From the NCBI RefSeq assembly GCF_029760935.1, contig NZ_CP121684.1:558001-622000 (forward strand): a stretch of DNA of 64,000 bases, written 5' to 3'. Of this stretch, positions 17,383 through 27,123 are shown in pieces. Numbering within the stretch: the first letter of the stretch is position 1; every line of letters begins with the position of its first letter. The notes below the pieces were generated by a model, which had not been told where the DNA came from, made no database searches, and worked only from the letters and a program-made list of their open reading frames with translations. This stretch comes from Lysinibacter sp. HNR. GTDB lineage: Bacteria > Actinomycetota > Actinomycetes > Actinomycetales > Microbacteriaceae. The position numbers were made by a program, and so were the translations under genes.

Positions 17383-18024
17383 ATGCTTCGTTATCTACCG
17401 TTTTTTGTCGCGGCACTGGTGAATCTGGTGGCAAACGTGTCCGGGATAAAAGAGCTGATCGTTTTATCAAAGCCTCTACTTATGCCAGCACTGGTCCTTG
17501 CGGTTTTTCTGCTCTTTCCGCGACCGCGCAACAGAGCATTCTGGTTGCTTCTCATCGCTCTTTTCTGGGGGTGGCTCGGCGATATTGCTCTACTCTTTCC
17601 GGGATTTTGGTTTGTGGTCGGCCTTCTTTTCTTTTTGTGCGGGCAGATCGTTTATAGCGTGCTGTTTGGAAAGATGATCCAGAAACACCGGCCCCCGTGG
17701 TGGGCTATCTGTGGTTATGCAGTGTGGTTCTTAATGCTGCTGCTTATTGTTGGACCGCACGCGGGTGGGTTATTGATCCCCCTCGTTTGCTACGGCCTCT
17801 CCCTCGTTGTGATGGGAACGCTTGCAAGCGGTTGTCGCCCCTCTGTTGCCGCGGGAGCAGCATTTTTTGTTCTCTCCGACAGCGTGATTGCGCTCGATAA
17901 GTTTCTGCCCGGGTTCGTTCTTCCACAGGCGGGCGCGATAATCATGGCGACCTACCTGACGGCCCAGGCGCTCATCGCAGCGGGAGTCCTCCGGGAACTA
18001 TCCGATGCCAAAGAAACGCTGTAG
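17383..18024 (+). CDS. YhhN/TMEM86 family membrane protein (lysoplasmalogenase-like)
   Basis: The 213-residue protein is almost entirely hydrophobic, with about eight helices. It has the YhhN-type pattern [14 protein letters not shown] near residue 40, [16 protein letters not shown] with a conserved acidic residue, and late [18 protein letters not shown], which resembles the SDxxLA segment of the family. Some members hydrolyse lysoplasmalogens; bacterial functions are mostly untested. I take the ATG at 17383 because the upstream GTG at 17344 adds a poorly matching extension; a TAGGGT box lies 10 nt before the ATG. Its 3' end overlaps the convergent aminotransferase by 27 bp. Confidence 0.75.
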   Translation: MLRYLPFFVAALVNLVANVSGIKELIVLSKPLLMPALVLAVFLLFPRPRNRAFWLLLIALFWGWLGDIALLFPGFWFVVGLLFFLCGQIVYSVLFGKMIQKHRPPWWAICGYAVWFLMLLLIVGPHAGGLLIPLVCYGLSLVVMGTLASGCRPSVAAGAAFFVLSDSVIALDKFLPGFVLPQAGAIIMATYLTAQALIAAGVLRELSDAKETL

Positions 18025-19203
18025 GCGTTGGATGCCCTCAAGAAGTGGGTCGTCGCCAAGTGCGTAGCTAAACCTCAGGTAGCCGCTGGGACCAAAAGCT
18101 TCGCCCGGAACCGCAGCCACATTGGTCTTTTCCAAAATGAGGTCGGCCAGCTCGAGTGAGGTGTGCGGGGTGATCCCCTCCCACTCCTGCCCTAGCAGGC
18201 CCGTGATATCCGGGTACGCGTAGAAGGCACCCTCGGGTGTAGGCGTTTTCATACCGGGAATCTTGTTCAGCTCGGTCACAATGGTGTGCCTGCGCCGATC
18301 AAAGGCCTGCCGCATCTGCTCTACCGGCTGCTGATCTCCCGTCAGCGCCGCGATTGCGGCACGCTGTGTCACGTTATTTACATTGGAGGTGAGGTGTGAT
18401 TGCAGGTTTGCGGCACCGGCCATGGCGTCTGCCGGGCCAACCATCCAGCCGAGGCGCCACCCCGTCATGGCGTAGGTTTTTGCCACACCGTTTACCAGGA
18501 TTGTGCGGTCGGCCAGGGCGGGAACGGCCTCCACAATTGAGACTGCCCGAGTTTCACCGTACACCAGGTTTTGGTAGATCTCATCGCTAATCACCCACAG
18601 GCCGTGGCTTTCGGCCCACTCTCCGATGGCTCGGGTCTGCTCGGGTGAATACACCGCGCCGGTGGGGTTAGAGGGGGAAACAAAGAGAAGTACCTTGGTC
18701 TTTTCCGTGCGAGCCGCCTCAAGCTGCTCAACCGTGACCAGATAGCCCTGATCCGCACCGGCAAAAACATCCACTTGCGTGCCCCCGGCAAGCTTGATCA
18801 TCTCGGGGTAGCTGGTCCAGTAGGGGGAAGGCACAAGAACCTCGTCGCCCGGGTCAAGAAGCGTCTGAAACGCCTGGTACACTGCCTGCTTACCGCCGTT
18901 GGTCACCACAACCTGGGAAGCTGGAACATCTAGACCGCTGTCCCGCGCGGTTTTGGTTGCAATAGCTTCCCGAAGTTCGGGAAGGCCCGCGGCCGGTGTG
19001 TAGCGATAGTTTTTGGGGTCGCGAATGGCTGTCTCCGCCGCCTCCACAATGTGTTGGGGGGTGGCAAAATCGGGCTCTCCCGCTGCATAGCTGATGATGG
19101 GGCGTCCCTCAGCTTTGAGAGCCTTTGCCCGAGCATCAACTTTGAGGGTGGCAGACTCGGCGATGTTGGTAATTTTTTGGGATAACCGTGGAGAATGATT
19201 CAC
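17998..19203 (-). CDS. aspC: Pyridoxal-phosphate aminotransferase, aspartate type
   Basis: The 401-residue class I aminotransferase shows [81 protein letters not shown] and the PLP lysine in [19 protein letters not shown]. This is the Ib-gamma group that includes bacterial aspartate/prephenate aminotransferases; exact substrate choice cannot be told. The GTG at 19203 follows a TAGGCT box by 7 nt on the minus strand. The 3' end overlaps the YhhN gene tail to tail. Confidence 0.9.
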   Translation of the reverse strand: MNHSPRLSQKITNIAESATLKVDARAKALKAEGRPIISYAAGEPDFATPQHIVEAAETAIRDPKNYRYTPAAGLPELREAIATKTARDSGLDVPASQVVVTNGGKQAVYQAFQTLLDPGDEVLVPSPYWTSYPEMIKLAGGTQVDVFAGADQGYLVTVEQLEAARTEKTKVLLFVSPSNPTGAVYSPEQTRAIGEWAESHGLWVISDEIYQNLVYGETRAVSIVEAVPALADRTILVNGVAKTYAMTGWRLGWMVGPADAMAGAANLQSHLTSNVNNVTQRAAIAALTGDQQPVEQMRQAFDRRRHTIVTELNKIPGMKTPTPEGAFYAYPDITGLLGQEWEGITPHTSLELADLILEKTNVAAVPGEAFGPSGYLRFSYALGDDPLLEGIQRLQRFFGIG

Positions 19204-19210
19204 AGGTATA

Positions 19211-19216
19211 AGCCTA
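19211..19216 (-). promoter_or_regulatory. -10 box of a leaderless aspC promoter
   Basis: Read on the minus strand, TAGGCT is followed by 7 nt and the GTG start at 19203. No ribosome binding site intervenes. Confidence 0.52.
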
Positions 19217-19438
19217 CGATATGGGCAACCGCGTATGGCCTGCTTCGAGGTAAAATATGCGAGGTGAATCGTCCTCTCGAGTCGCGTCCTGTGGGATGGT
19301 GGAGTTTCTCAATACCGTGGGGTCAGCGGTTCTCGTTTACGTGGAGTCTGCGACGGCCCTCGATATTAGCCCTCCGGTAACCTAAGCAAAAACTATATGT
19401 AGGGGAATATGTCTTTATAGCATCCGGTTGCACCTGCT

Positions 19439-20475
19439 ATGAGAGCATTCGGGTTCCTATCCTTTGGTCACTATGGCTCTGCGCTTGGATCGCGCGTGCG
19501 TACCGCCGGTGACATGCTTAAACAGACGATCGAGCTTGCAGAGGGAGCCGACGAAATTGGGGTAAATGGCGCTTATGTGCGTGTACATCATTTTGCGCGT
19601 CAGGCAGCCTCGCCATTCCCGCTGCTGACCGCGATGGCCGCTCGAACGAAGCGGATCGAGGTGGGTACGTGCGCTACGAAAACCCGCTCTATCTCGCAGA
19701 AGAGGCAGCCGCGCTCGATCTTATTTCTGACGGTAGGCTCGCTCTCGGCATAAGCCGGGGGTCGCCTGAGACTGCCCTTCGCGGCTACGAGGCTTTTGGC
19801 TACACCGGCTCCGAGGACCCTCGCGGTGCTGATATCGCCCGCACCAAATTTGAGATTTTCTTGCGGGCGATTGGGGGCGAAAAGCTGGTGGAGAGCGACA
19901 CCCGACTGGCGCCGCCGGGGCGGCTCGCTCTCGAACCGCAGTCTTCCACCCTGCGTGACCACCTCTGGTGGGGTGCGGGAACCCGCGACACTGCGGAGTG
20001 GGTCGGATACCAGGGGCTGAGTCTCATGAGTTCCACGCTACTGACAGAAGCTACCGGTCAGCCGTTCGACGTGCTACAGCGCGAACAGATTGACCGGTTT
20101 CGTGAGGCGTATCGCGCCGCCGGACACCCGGGGTCTCCGCGAGTTGCGGTCAGTCGCAGTGTGTTTCCCATCATGAACGCGGAAGACGAGAGGTATTTTG
20201 GGGTGCGCGCGGGTGTGGGCCAGGACCAGATTGGTGTTATCGATGGGTTCCGCTCCACGTTTGGTAAGACGTATGCCGACGCTCCAGATCGCCTGGTCGA
20301 GCAGTTGCTCGCTGACGAGGCTGTGATGTCTGCCGATACGTTGATGCTGACGATCCCAAACCAATTGGGTGCAGAATACAATCTGCACGTGCTTCAGGCT
20401 TTTGCTGAGTATGTGGCACCGGCCCTCGGGTGGAAGCCAAACACCGAGGGTCCGGTCCAGGGAGACACGCCGTAG
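19439..20475 (+). pseudogene. Luciferase-like flavin monooxygenase, frameshifted
   Basis: Two overlapping frames together make one LLM-class oxidoreductase of about 340 residues. The first (from 19439) gives MRAFGFLSFGHYG, GADEIGVNGAYVRVHHFA and ARTKRIEVGT; it then runs out of register. The second (from about 19669) continues with RYENPLYLAEEAAALDLISD, LALGISRGSPE and the rest through LHVLQAFAEYVAPALGW to a stop at 20475. Relatives have four or five residues between the EVGT and RYENP segments that are missing here, which fits a deletion of about 13 nt at 19664-19670. The gene is therefore probably inactive unless the assembly is wrong. It sits alone between aspC and hemL. Confidence 0.82.
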
Positions 20476-20636
20476 GCAAACGGTCACGAGCGTACCTTAC
20501 CGGGTTTTGTACTTGTGACTACGTTTTAATGTATTCAGGTAGTTCAATCTTGATTGCGATTTTTTTGGTTCACCACCAGCTATATCGCATCCAAGACTTT
20601 GAGTAAATCTCAATAGGATTAGAGAAATTTAAGCCC

Positions 20637-21965
20637 CTATGCGTGGGCTTCAGCCGCCGCCCGGGCTGCGGCGGGGAGGGCTGCCAGAACGGCGTCGAGC
20701 GCCTCGGCATCGTGCGCCGCCGTGAGGAACCACGCCTCAAACACGCTGGGGGGAAGAGAAACCCCGGCGCCCAGCATGGCGTGGAAAAACGGTGGGTAGC
20801 GCCAGGTTTCCTGCGCCTGAACCTCGTCGTAGTTGCGCGGCGGTGCGTCGGCGTAACGCTCTCCAAAAGCAAAGCTGAAGAGGCTACCGGCCCGCTGTAC
20901 CCCGTGGGCAACCCCGGCGGCGCCCAGCGCCTTGCTTGCGGCCTCCGACACCACGGCGGCGGAGTGATCCACTCGGCGATACGCTTCAGCATCCGCCAGG
21001 GTGAGCGTGGCGATACCCGCCGCCACCGCCAACGGATTACCCGATAGTGTACCCGCCTGATACACCGGACCGACCGGCGCAAGAAAGTTCATGACCTCGG
21101 CGCGGCCGCCCAGGGCGGCCAGCGGCATCCCCCCTCCGATCACCTTGCCAAACGTGATGAGGTCGGGAACGTACGGATGCTCCGCCGCCTCCAACCCCCA
21201 CCACCCGGCGGGGCCAACCCGGAACCCGGTAAGCACCTCGTCGAGGATGAGAAGCGCGCCGTTCTCGTGCGCCGTGCGGGCAAGAAACGTGTTAAACCCG
21301 GGCTCCGGTGGCACAATGCCCATATTCGCCGGGACCGCCTCGGTAATAATCGCGGCAATCCGATCCCCGAACTCGGCAAAAGCCCGGGTTATTGCATTCC
21401 GATCATTGTAGGGAAGAACAACGGTTTGAGAGGCCGTGGCTTCCGTGACCCCGGCGGACCCGGGCAGGGCAAGCGTGGCCAGGCCTGACCCCGCCGCGGC
21501 CAGTAACCCGTCGGAGTGGCCGTGATAGTGTCCGGCAAACTTCACCAGCAGGTCGCGGCCGGTAAATCCCCGGGCCAGGCGGATGGCCGTCATGGTGGCC
21601 TCCGTGCCGGTTGACACCAGGCGGAGACGCTCAACGGGTCGAACCCCGTTACACTCCACCCGATCAATCACCAGTTGGGCAAGTTCGGCCTCGCCCGCGG
21701 TGGGGGCGCCAAAGGAAAGACCGCGCGAGGCGGCCCGCTGCACGGCCTCCACAACGGTGGGATGCGCATGCCCCAGGAGCGCCGGACCCCAGGACGCAAC
21801 CAGGTCGACGTAGCGCCTGCCCTCGGCATCCGTCACGTAGGGGCCGTTCGCCGAATCGATAAAGATTGGGGTTCCTCCCACCGAACCAAAAGCTCGAACG
21901 GGCGAATTCACCCCGCCGGGAATGTTGTGCAGGCTCAGATCAAAGAGTGCAGAGTGTGTTGTCAT
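20637..21965 (-). CDS. hemL: Glutamate-1-semialdehyde 2,1-aminomutase
   Basis: HemL converts glutamate-1-semialdehyde to 5-aminolevulinate, the second step of the C5 haem route. The 442-residue protein has [71 protein letters not shown] and the PLP lysine in [16 protein letters not shown]. The start ATG overlaps the hemB stop (ATGA), so the two are coupled. The C-terminus is Ala-rich. The next upstream haem gene of the usual order, hemD, is about 26 kb away. Confidence 0.96.
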   Translation of the reverse strand: MTTHSALFDLSLHNIPGGVNSPVRAFGSVGGTPIFIDSANGPYVTDAEGRRYVDLVASWGPALLGHAHPTVVEAVQRAASRGLSFGAPTAGEAELAQLVIDRVECNGVRPVERLRLVSTGTEATMTAIRLARGFTGRDLLVKFAGHYHGHSDGLLAAAGSGLATLALPGSAGVTEATASQTVVLPYNDRNAITRAFAEFGDRIAAIITEAVPANMGIVPPEPGFNTFLARTAHENGALLILDEVLTGFRVGPAGWWGLEAAEHPYVPDLITFGKVIGGGMPLAALGGRAEVMNFLAPVGPVYQAGTLSGNPLAVAAGIATLTLADAEAYRRVDHSAAVVSEAASKALGAAGVAHGVQRAGSLFSFAFGERYADAPPRNYDEVQAQETWRYPPFFHAMLGAGVSLPPSVFEAWFLTAAHDAEALDAVLAALPAAARAAAEAHA

Positions 21966-22981
21966 GCGGTGCGTCCCTCGCGTATCCAGGTGGCTAATTC
22001 GGTGGCCCAGTATGTGAGGATGCCGTCGGCCCCGGCCCGGGTGATGCTGGTGATCGATTCGAGGATGGCGCGCTCGCGCTCAATCCAGCCGCGAGCCGCC
22101 GCGGCCTCGATCATCGAGTATTCTCCCGAAACCTGGTACGCCCACACGGGGACGGTGCTGGCCGCGGCAACATCGGAGAGCACGTCCAGGTAGCTGAGCG
22201 CCGGTTTGACCATGACAATATCGGCACCCTCGGCAATATCAATGGTGGCCTCGCGCAGACCTTCGCGCCTGTTACCGGGATCAAGCTGGTAGCTACGCCG
22301 GTGCCCCACCAGCTGAGAATCCACCGCCTCGCGAAACGGTCCGTAGAGGGCCGAAGCGTACTTGGCGGAGTAGGCAAGAATGGCCACACCGCTGTGACCG
22401 TGGGAGTCGAGGGTTTTGCGCACCGCGGCAACCTGGCCGTCCATCATCCCCGAGAGGCCAAGAAGCTGTGACCCGGCCTCGGCCTGGGCGATGGCCATCT
22501 CCTGGTAACGCTCCAGGGTTGTGTCGTTGTCTACGTTTCCGTGGGCGTCAAGAACACCGCAGTGGCCGTGGTCGGTGAACTCGTCGAGGCAGAGGTCGGT
22601 CTGCACCACCAGGGTGTCTCCCGCCTCTTCTCGAGCGATTCGCGTGGCCACGTTGAGGATGCCGCCCGGGTCGGTGGCTCCGCTGCCCACGGCGTCCCTC
22701 GTGTGGGGCACCCCAAAGAGCATGACCCCGCCAATACCGGAGTCGGCTGCCCGGACAACCGTTTTGCGCAGGCTATCGAGCGTGTGCTGCACAACCCCGG
22801 GCATGGCCTCGATGGGAACGTCTTGTTCTGCGGCGGGATCGCCGGCGGACTCGCGCACAAAAATGGGTAGCGTCAGGTCTGCGGGGTGCAGCCGGGTCTC
22901 GGCAACGGATCTGCGCATGGCGTCGATCTGCCGCAATCGGCGCGGGCGAATGTGGGGAGCCTCCGGGGTGTTTACGGTCAC
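21962..22981 (-). CDS. hemB: Porphobilinogen synthase (delta-aminolevulinic acid dehydratase)
   Basis: HemB condenses two 5-aminolevulinate molecules to porphobilinogen. The 339-residue protein has [18 protein letters not shown] near the start, the metal-site segment [18 protein letters not shown], the active-site lysines in [19 protein letters not shown] and [12 protein letters not shown], and [10 protein letters not shown]. One zinc-ligand cysteine is Asp, as in many actinobacterial enzymes. GTG 22981 follows TAGGCT by 6 nt, so hemB appears to have its own leaderless promoter even though it is usually internal to a longer operon. Confidence 0.96.
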   Translation of the reverse strand: MTVNTPEAPHIRPRRLRQIDAMRRSVAETRLHPADLTLPIFVRESAGDPAAEQDVPIEAMPGVVQHTLDSLRKTVVRAADSGIGGVMLFGVPHTRDAVGSGATDPGGILNVATRIAREEAGDTLVVQTDLCLDEFTDHGHCGVLDAHGNVDNDTTLERYQEMAIAQAEAGSQLLGLSGMMDGQVAAVRKTLDSHGHSGVAILAYSAKYASALYGPFREAVDSQLVGHRRSYQLDPGNRREGLREATIDIAEGADIVMVKPALSYLDVLSDVAAASTVPVWAYQVSGEYSMIEAAAARGWIERERAILESITSITRAGADGILTYWATELATWIREGRTA

Positions 22982-22987
22982 CCTACT

Positions 22988-22993
22988 AGCCTA
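22988..22993 (-). promoter_or_regulatory. -10 box of a leaderless hemB promoter
   Basis: On the minus strand TAGGCT is followed by 6 nt and the GTG at 22981. It would drive hemB-hemL independently of the distant hemE-hemD genes. Confidence 0.52.
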
Positions 22994-23039
22994 GAACACC
23001 CGTCTCGTTACGTGCTGAACGTCCCGATTCCCAGTGACC

Positions 23040-24107
23040 TTAATCCTGGGCCACCTGAACAACCTCCCCGGTTGCCGCCGATCTCTGAGCGGCAAGCACG
23101 ATGTCCAGGGTACGTACTCCCACGGCCGCGTCGGGTTGTGGCTGGGTGCCGGTGCGCACCCCCGAGAGGAAAGCTTCGATCATGAGCCGGTCGGTATCCA
23201 TCCCGTAGGGAAGAAAGAGGGAACTTCGCTGCGCCTCCGAAAATCCTCCTACGTGCTGGGCAAAGGGGTTGATGGTGGCAATCCCCTCGGAACCAACAAC
23301 CTGGAGGGTGAGGCCGCCCCAGGTGGGGGCGTAATCCGGTTGGCTCCACGAGCAGTCGATGGTGGCGATGAGCCCGTTTTCGTAGGTGATGGTGACGAGT
23401 CCGCCCGTCTCGGCCCGCACCTCGGGCTTGTCGGAGTGCAGGATCCGGTTGGCGGCGGCGTGCACCGAGACCGCCCGCAGCCCGGTGAGGGCATCTATCA
23501 GGTCTGCCACGTGTACAACGTGATCCACCAGGGCGCCGCCGCCCGAGAGTTCGGGATCGGTAAACCAGGCCCGGTCTCCCACCGGGATGCGCCCGTTGTT
23601 AGTGCCCGTCATGGCGAGTAGTTCGCCCAGGCGATTATCCGCGGCATAGGTCTTGAGCTGTTCAAACGCGGGGGAGAATCGCACGGGGTAGGCCGTCATG
23701 AGAATCACCCCGGCGTTCCGGCAGGCCGCCGTCATGGCGAGCGCGTCTTCGCGGGTGGTGGCGAGCGGTTTTTCGCAGAGAACGTGCGCACCCGTGAGGG
23801 CGGCCTGCTCAACAAGCTCGCGGTGCCGCGAGTTTGCGCTGGTAACAATCACGGCATCGGGCTTCCAATCGAGAAGTTCCCGGTAGCTATCCACATAGTT
23901 GATGCCCAGCTCGGTTGCCAGCGCGCGTCCCCGCAGCTCGCGATGAGCGGGTGCGGATGATGCCCCGCGATCATCCGCACCGTCGGGGTCCGTGCCCAGA
24001 AGCTCCACGCCGGGCCAGTCGGCAAGCAGCCGCGCGTAGGAGGTGGCGTGCACGTGGGCAAACGACATGATTCCCACGCGGAGCGGTGTTGTGCGTGTGT
24101 GACTCAC
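23040..24107 (-). CDS. Gfo/Idh/MocA family oxidoreductase
   Basis: The 355-residue protein has an N-terminal NAD(P)-binding region LRVGIMSFAHVHATSYARLL, then PDAVIVTSANSRHRELVEQA, HVLCEKPLATTREDALAM with the family EKP motif, and GGALVDHVVHVADLIDALTG corresponding to the GxxxDxxxH active-site region. Such enzymes oxidise sugars, inositols or their derivatives. The Gly-rich loop is modified (GIMSFAHVH rather than GxGxxG), as in some subgroups. I chose GTG 24107, 4 bp after the upstream stop and with GAGGAG 7 nt before it, over a longer frame reaching 24245. It is the last gene of the carbohydrate operon. Confidence 0.86.
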   Translation of the reverse strand: MSHTRTTPLRVGIMSFAHVHATSYARLLADWPGVELLGTDPDGADDRGASSAPAHRELRGRALATELGINYVDSYRELLDWKPDAVIVTSANSRHRELVEQAALTGAHVLCEKPLATTREDALAMTAACRNAGVILMTAYPVRFSPAFEQLKTYAADNRLGELLAMTGTNNGRIPVGDRAWFTDPELSGGGALVDHVVHVADLIDALTGLRAVSVHAAANRILHSDKPEVRAETGGLVTITYENGLIATIDCSWSQPDYAPTWGGLTLQVVGSEGIATINPFAQHVGGFSEAQRSSLFLPYGMDTDRLMIEAFLSGVRTGTQPQPDAAVGVRTLDIVLAAQRSAATGEVVQVAQD

Positions 24108-24111
24108 GGGG

Positions 24112-25137
24112 TTACTCCTCTTCCTTGCCGGAGTTACCGGGAACGATGGATGCGGGCTTGCCGGGCGCGACGGACACCGGGCGTTTGAGCCTGATCGAAA
24201 GGTTTGCGGCCTCCGCGAGTTCCACGGCCCGGGCGCCGTCCTCAAGCAGAACGCGGGGTTCTGGCCCCCCGGTGCAGGCGGCGGCGAACTCTCGAAGCTC
24301 GGTGAGGTAGGGGCTCTCCACCAGGGAGGTGTCGGGCCGCATCCCGCTCTGCGGTGCCGTGGTTCCGGCGTTGAGAGCGACGGAGCTGTCGGCCGAGGTG
24401 TCGTGGGTGAGCACGCCGAGGGTTCCGGCGAGGGAAAAACCGGTGGTAAAGGTTGTTCCCGGGGCGCCCCAGACGCCCGTTACATAGCTGAGGGCCCCGT
24501 TTTTGTGGGTGAGGGTGACCTGGGCGGATACCCGATCACCCGCTCGTGATGCGGAGCGAACCGCGTAGACGCGGGACACCTCTCCCGAGATCCACCGGGC
24601 GATATCAATATCGTGGATCATCTGGTCCATCACGATTCCACCGGAGAGCGCCTCGTCGCTGAACCAGGGTGCCCAATGGGGGTACTCGCCTATTCGGGTG
24701 AAACGGGAGACCGCCATCCGGCCAATCGAACCGCTGTCCACGGCCTGTTTGGCCAGGGCATACTCGGGGAAGAAGCGCACCACCTGCGCGGGGTAGACGC
24801 GGCGCCCCAGCCTGCGCGCCAGGTCTCCGATGGCGTCGGCATCCGCCCGGGTGAGGGCAATGGGTTTTTCGCAGATCACGTCTTTACCGGCGAGGAGGGC
24901 CGCCTCGGCGTACTCACGGTGCGTGGGGGTGGGGGTGCAGATATCAACAATGTCGGAGTGCTCAAAGAGCTCCTGCGCGGAGCCCACGATCCGAATCGGA
25001 TAGTGTTCGGCCAGGGTCTCGGCCCCCGCCAGCGCAAAAACCGTTACTGTTGCTCCGAGTTCTTGCCAGGCGGGGAGGTGTGCGTGGGTGATACCCCCGG
25101 CCCCGATGAGCCCAACCCTCAGGGGAAAGTGTGACAC
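24112..25137 (-). CDS. Gfo/Idh/MocA family oxidoreductase
   Basis: The 341-residue protein begins with a standard dinucleotide loop (LRVGLIGAGGITHAHLPAW), followed by HSDIVDICTPTPTHREYAEA, DVICEKPIALTRADADAIG and GGIVMDQMIHDIDIARWISG with the conserved active-site Asp/His. The substrate is probably a sugar or cyclitol taken up by the adjacent ABC transporter. GTG 25137 has AGAGGA 5 nt upstream; a longer open frame to 25287 only translates a repeat region and is rejected. The gene lies between the transporter permease and the other oxidoreductase. Confidence 0.87.
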   Translation of the reverse strand: MSHFPLRVGLIGAGGITHAHLPAWQELGATVTVFALAGAETLAEHYPIRIVGSAQELFEHSDIVDICTPTPTHREYAEAALLAGKDVICEKPIALTRADADAIGDLARRLGRRVYPAQVVRFFPEYALAKQAVDSGSIGRMAVSRFTRIGEYPHWAPWFSDEALSGGIVMDQMIHDIDIARWISGEVSRVYAVRSASRAGDRVSAQVTLTHKNGALSYVTGVWGAPGTTFTTGFSLAGTLGVLTHDTSADSSVALNAGTTAPQSGMRPDTSLVESPYLTELREFAAACTGGPEPRVLLEDGARAVELAEAANLSIRLKRPVSVAPGKPASIVPGNSGKEEE

Positions 25138-25167
25138 GGTTGTCCTCTCTGTGCTGCTTTCATGTTG

Positions 25168-25269
25168 TCTGTGTTGTTTCCGCGTGCCCGCTGTCTCCGC
25201 GTGCCCGCTGTTTCTGCGTCTGTGTTGTTTCCGCGTGCCCGCTGCTTCGGCGTGCCCGCTGTTTTTGGG
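25168..25269 (+). repeat. 51-bp tandem repeat, two copies
   Basis: Two 51-nt units, 25168-25218 and 25219-25269, lie head to tail between a permease gene and a Gfo/Idh gene. The first 26 nt of each are identical, and each unit contains the sequence CGTGCCCGCTG twice. In the minus-strand transcript this would fall in the spacer between the two genes. No coding role is supported. Confidence 0.8.
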
Positions 25270-25298
25270 TGCCTGCCGTGCTGACACATCCCGCGCCG

Positions 25299-26117
25299 CT
25301 ACTTGGTTCCGCTGAATGCCAGGCCGTCAATAACCCGACGCTGCAGCACGATAAACAGGATCAGGATGGGTGCCATTGCCATGACACTGGCGGCCATCAT
25401 CACGGTGTAGTCGGTGGAGACACTGCCCTGAAGTGTTGCTAACCCGGCAGAGAGCGGCATACTCTCGGCGTAGGTGGTGATAACAAGCGGCCAGAGCAGA
25501 TCGTTCCACGACCACAGGGCGGTGATGATTACCAGCGCGCTCACCCCGGGGGCGGCTAGGGGGAGCATGATTTTCCAGAACACCTGGAACGGGTTGGCGC
25601 CGTCAAGCCGCGCGGCCTCCTCAATCTCGACGGGGAGACCTAGGAAAAACTGCCGCATGAGAAACACCCCAAAGGCGCTAAAGAATCCGGGGAGCGCGAT
25701 GCCCCATACGGTATTCAAGAGGCCCAGGTTCTGGATGATCTGAAACTGGGGGATCAGGTACACCTGGCTGGGAACCATGAGGATCGAGAGGATCACTGCC
25801 AGCAAAACGCCGCGGAGGGGAAAGCGCATCCGAGCAAAGGCGTATCCCGCCATGCAGCAGAGAATAACCTGTCCGCACACCCGCAGCACCGTGATGGTGA
25901 TGGAAACCCCCAGCTGGCTGAGGAACGGAATCTTCGTGAACACGGCGGCGTAGTTTTCCCACTGCAGTTCGCCCGGCCAGAGGGTTGGCGGGGCACTCAT
26001 GACCTGGTCGTTGGTGGAGAGGGACATGACAAGTTGCCAGAGAAAGGGAAACACCATGATAAGACCCACAAGCCCCAACACGAGGTGGATCCAGGTGTTG
26101 TTTGCTCGGTTAGACAT
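25299..26117 (-). CDS. Carbohydrate ABC transporter permease (MalG-like)
   Basis: The 272-residue protein has six hydrophobic helices and the permease signature EEAARLDGANPFQVFWKIMLPLAAPG, which is the EAA loop that contacts the ATPase. The N-terminal LGLVGLIMVFPFLWQLVMSL and C-terminal QRRVIDGLAFSGTK (the GAVKG-like end) are typical of MalG-type CUT1 permeases. It overlaps the preceding permease by 8 bp. No ATPase gene is in the locus, so a shared MsiK-type ATPase encoded elsewhere is expected. Confidence 0.92.
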   Translation of the reverse strand: MSNRANNTWIHLVLGLVGLIMVFPFLWQLVMSLSTNDQVMSAPPTLWPGELQWENYAAVFTKIPFLSQLGVSITITVLRVCGQVILCCMAGYAFARMRFPLRGVLLAVILSILMVPSQVYLIPQFQIIQNLGLLNTVWGIALPGFFSAFGVFLMRQFFLGLPVEIEEAARLDGANPFQVFWKIMLPLAAPGVSALVIITALWSWNDLLWPLVITTYAESMPLSAGLATLQGSVSTDYTVMMAASVMAMAPILILFIVLQRRVIDGLAFSGTK

Positions 26118-27123
26118 AGTTCACCCACTTTTTCTGTGTGCGGAACTGGAGCCAGGTCACGAGACCGATGACCAACAGAATGAGTACCGCAATGGCGGCG
26201 GCGTATCCCCTATTGTTATGAATGAACGCCTGGTTATAGAAGATATAGACGAGTGACTGGCTCTGTTGCATGGCTGGGTTTCTCTGACCCATGATGGCGT
26301 AGAGCAAATCAAAAAGCTGAAACCCGTTGATTACCGAGATAATCGTCACAAAGAAGATGCTCGGGGTGAGAAGCGGCACCGTGATCGAGATGAATCGTTG
26401 CCACCGAGAGGCCCCGTCGAGCTCGGCAGCCTCATAAAAGTCGGGTGGGATGTTCTTGAGTCCTGCGCTCAGGATGATGATGCCAAACCCGAGTGAGGCC
26501 CACATTCCCACGATTCCTACCGAAACGATCGCAAACCCGGGGGTGGAGGTCCAGTACGGGCCCGATATTCCCAAGAGCGAGAGCACCCAGTTGAGGATGC
26601 CAAAGTCGCCGTTGTAGATCATGCGCCACACCAGTGCAACGGCCGTGGGCATCGCAATGTAGGGCATGAAGAACAGCACCCGGTAGAACGTGGCAAACCT
26701 GAGGCCCGGGCGGTTGACCAGGCTAGCGAGGAGCACGGCGAGGGGAATCCCGAGCAGCACGATTGCGGTGTACACCACCGTGTTAACCAGGGCAAGGCCC
26801 ACGTTCTCATCACCGAGCAGGCGGGAGTAGTTCTCCGTTCCCACCCAGGTTTCTCCACCAAAGGGCCCGGTCTTTGTGAAGCTCAGGTAGCCGGTCTGGA
26901 AGAGCGGCCAGATATAGAAGGCCAGGACACCGAGCAGGGTGGGGAGCACAAAGAGCCATGGCCACCAACCGTCGGTGGGGGAAGCGCCGCGTCTGGCGGA
27001 TTCGCCTCTCCTACCAAACCCGCCTTGGCGCCGCACGATTGTGCCTGCGGTGCCCCGGGACCCCCCGCGCCGGGCGGAATTACCCGCCCGAGCGCTGGGT
27101 GCCGAGTGGGCGCTGGCGGTCAT
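26110..27123 (-). CDS. Carbohydrate ABC transporter permease (MalF-like)
   Basis: The 337-residue protein has a basic, Arg/Gly/Ser-rich N-terminal extension of about 48 residues, then six helices starting at WWPWLFVLPTLLGVLAFYIW. The EAA loop is DFYEAAELDGASRWQRFISI. This is a CUT1 family permease that pairs with the MalG-like protein. Its ATG overlaps the stop of the binding-protein gene (ATGA) and its stop overlaps the next permease start. Such basic N-terminal extensions are common in actinobacterial MalF homologues. Confidence 0.92.
   Translation of the reverse strand: MTASAHSAPSARAGNSARRGGSRGTAGTIVRRQGGFGRRGESARRGASPTDGWWPWLFVLPTLLGVLAFYIWPLFQTGYLSFTKTGPFGGETWVGTENYSRLLGDENVGLALVNTVVYTAIVLLGIPLAVLLASLVNRPGLRFATFYRVLFFMPYIAMPTAVALVWRMIYNGDFGILNWVLSLLGISGPYWTSTPGFAIVSVGIVGMWASLGFGIIILSAGLKNIPPDFYEAAELDGASRWQRFISITVPLLTPSIFFVTIISVINGFQLFDLLYAIMGQRNPAMQQSQSLVYIFYNQAFIHNNRGYAAAIAVLILLVIGLVTWLQFRTQKKWVNYV

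Noticed and set aside
25168-25269. CRISPR-like array
   Set aside because: Only two adjoining 51-bp units without unique spacers and no cas genes in the window.
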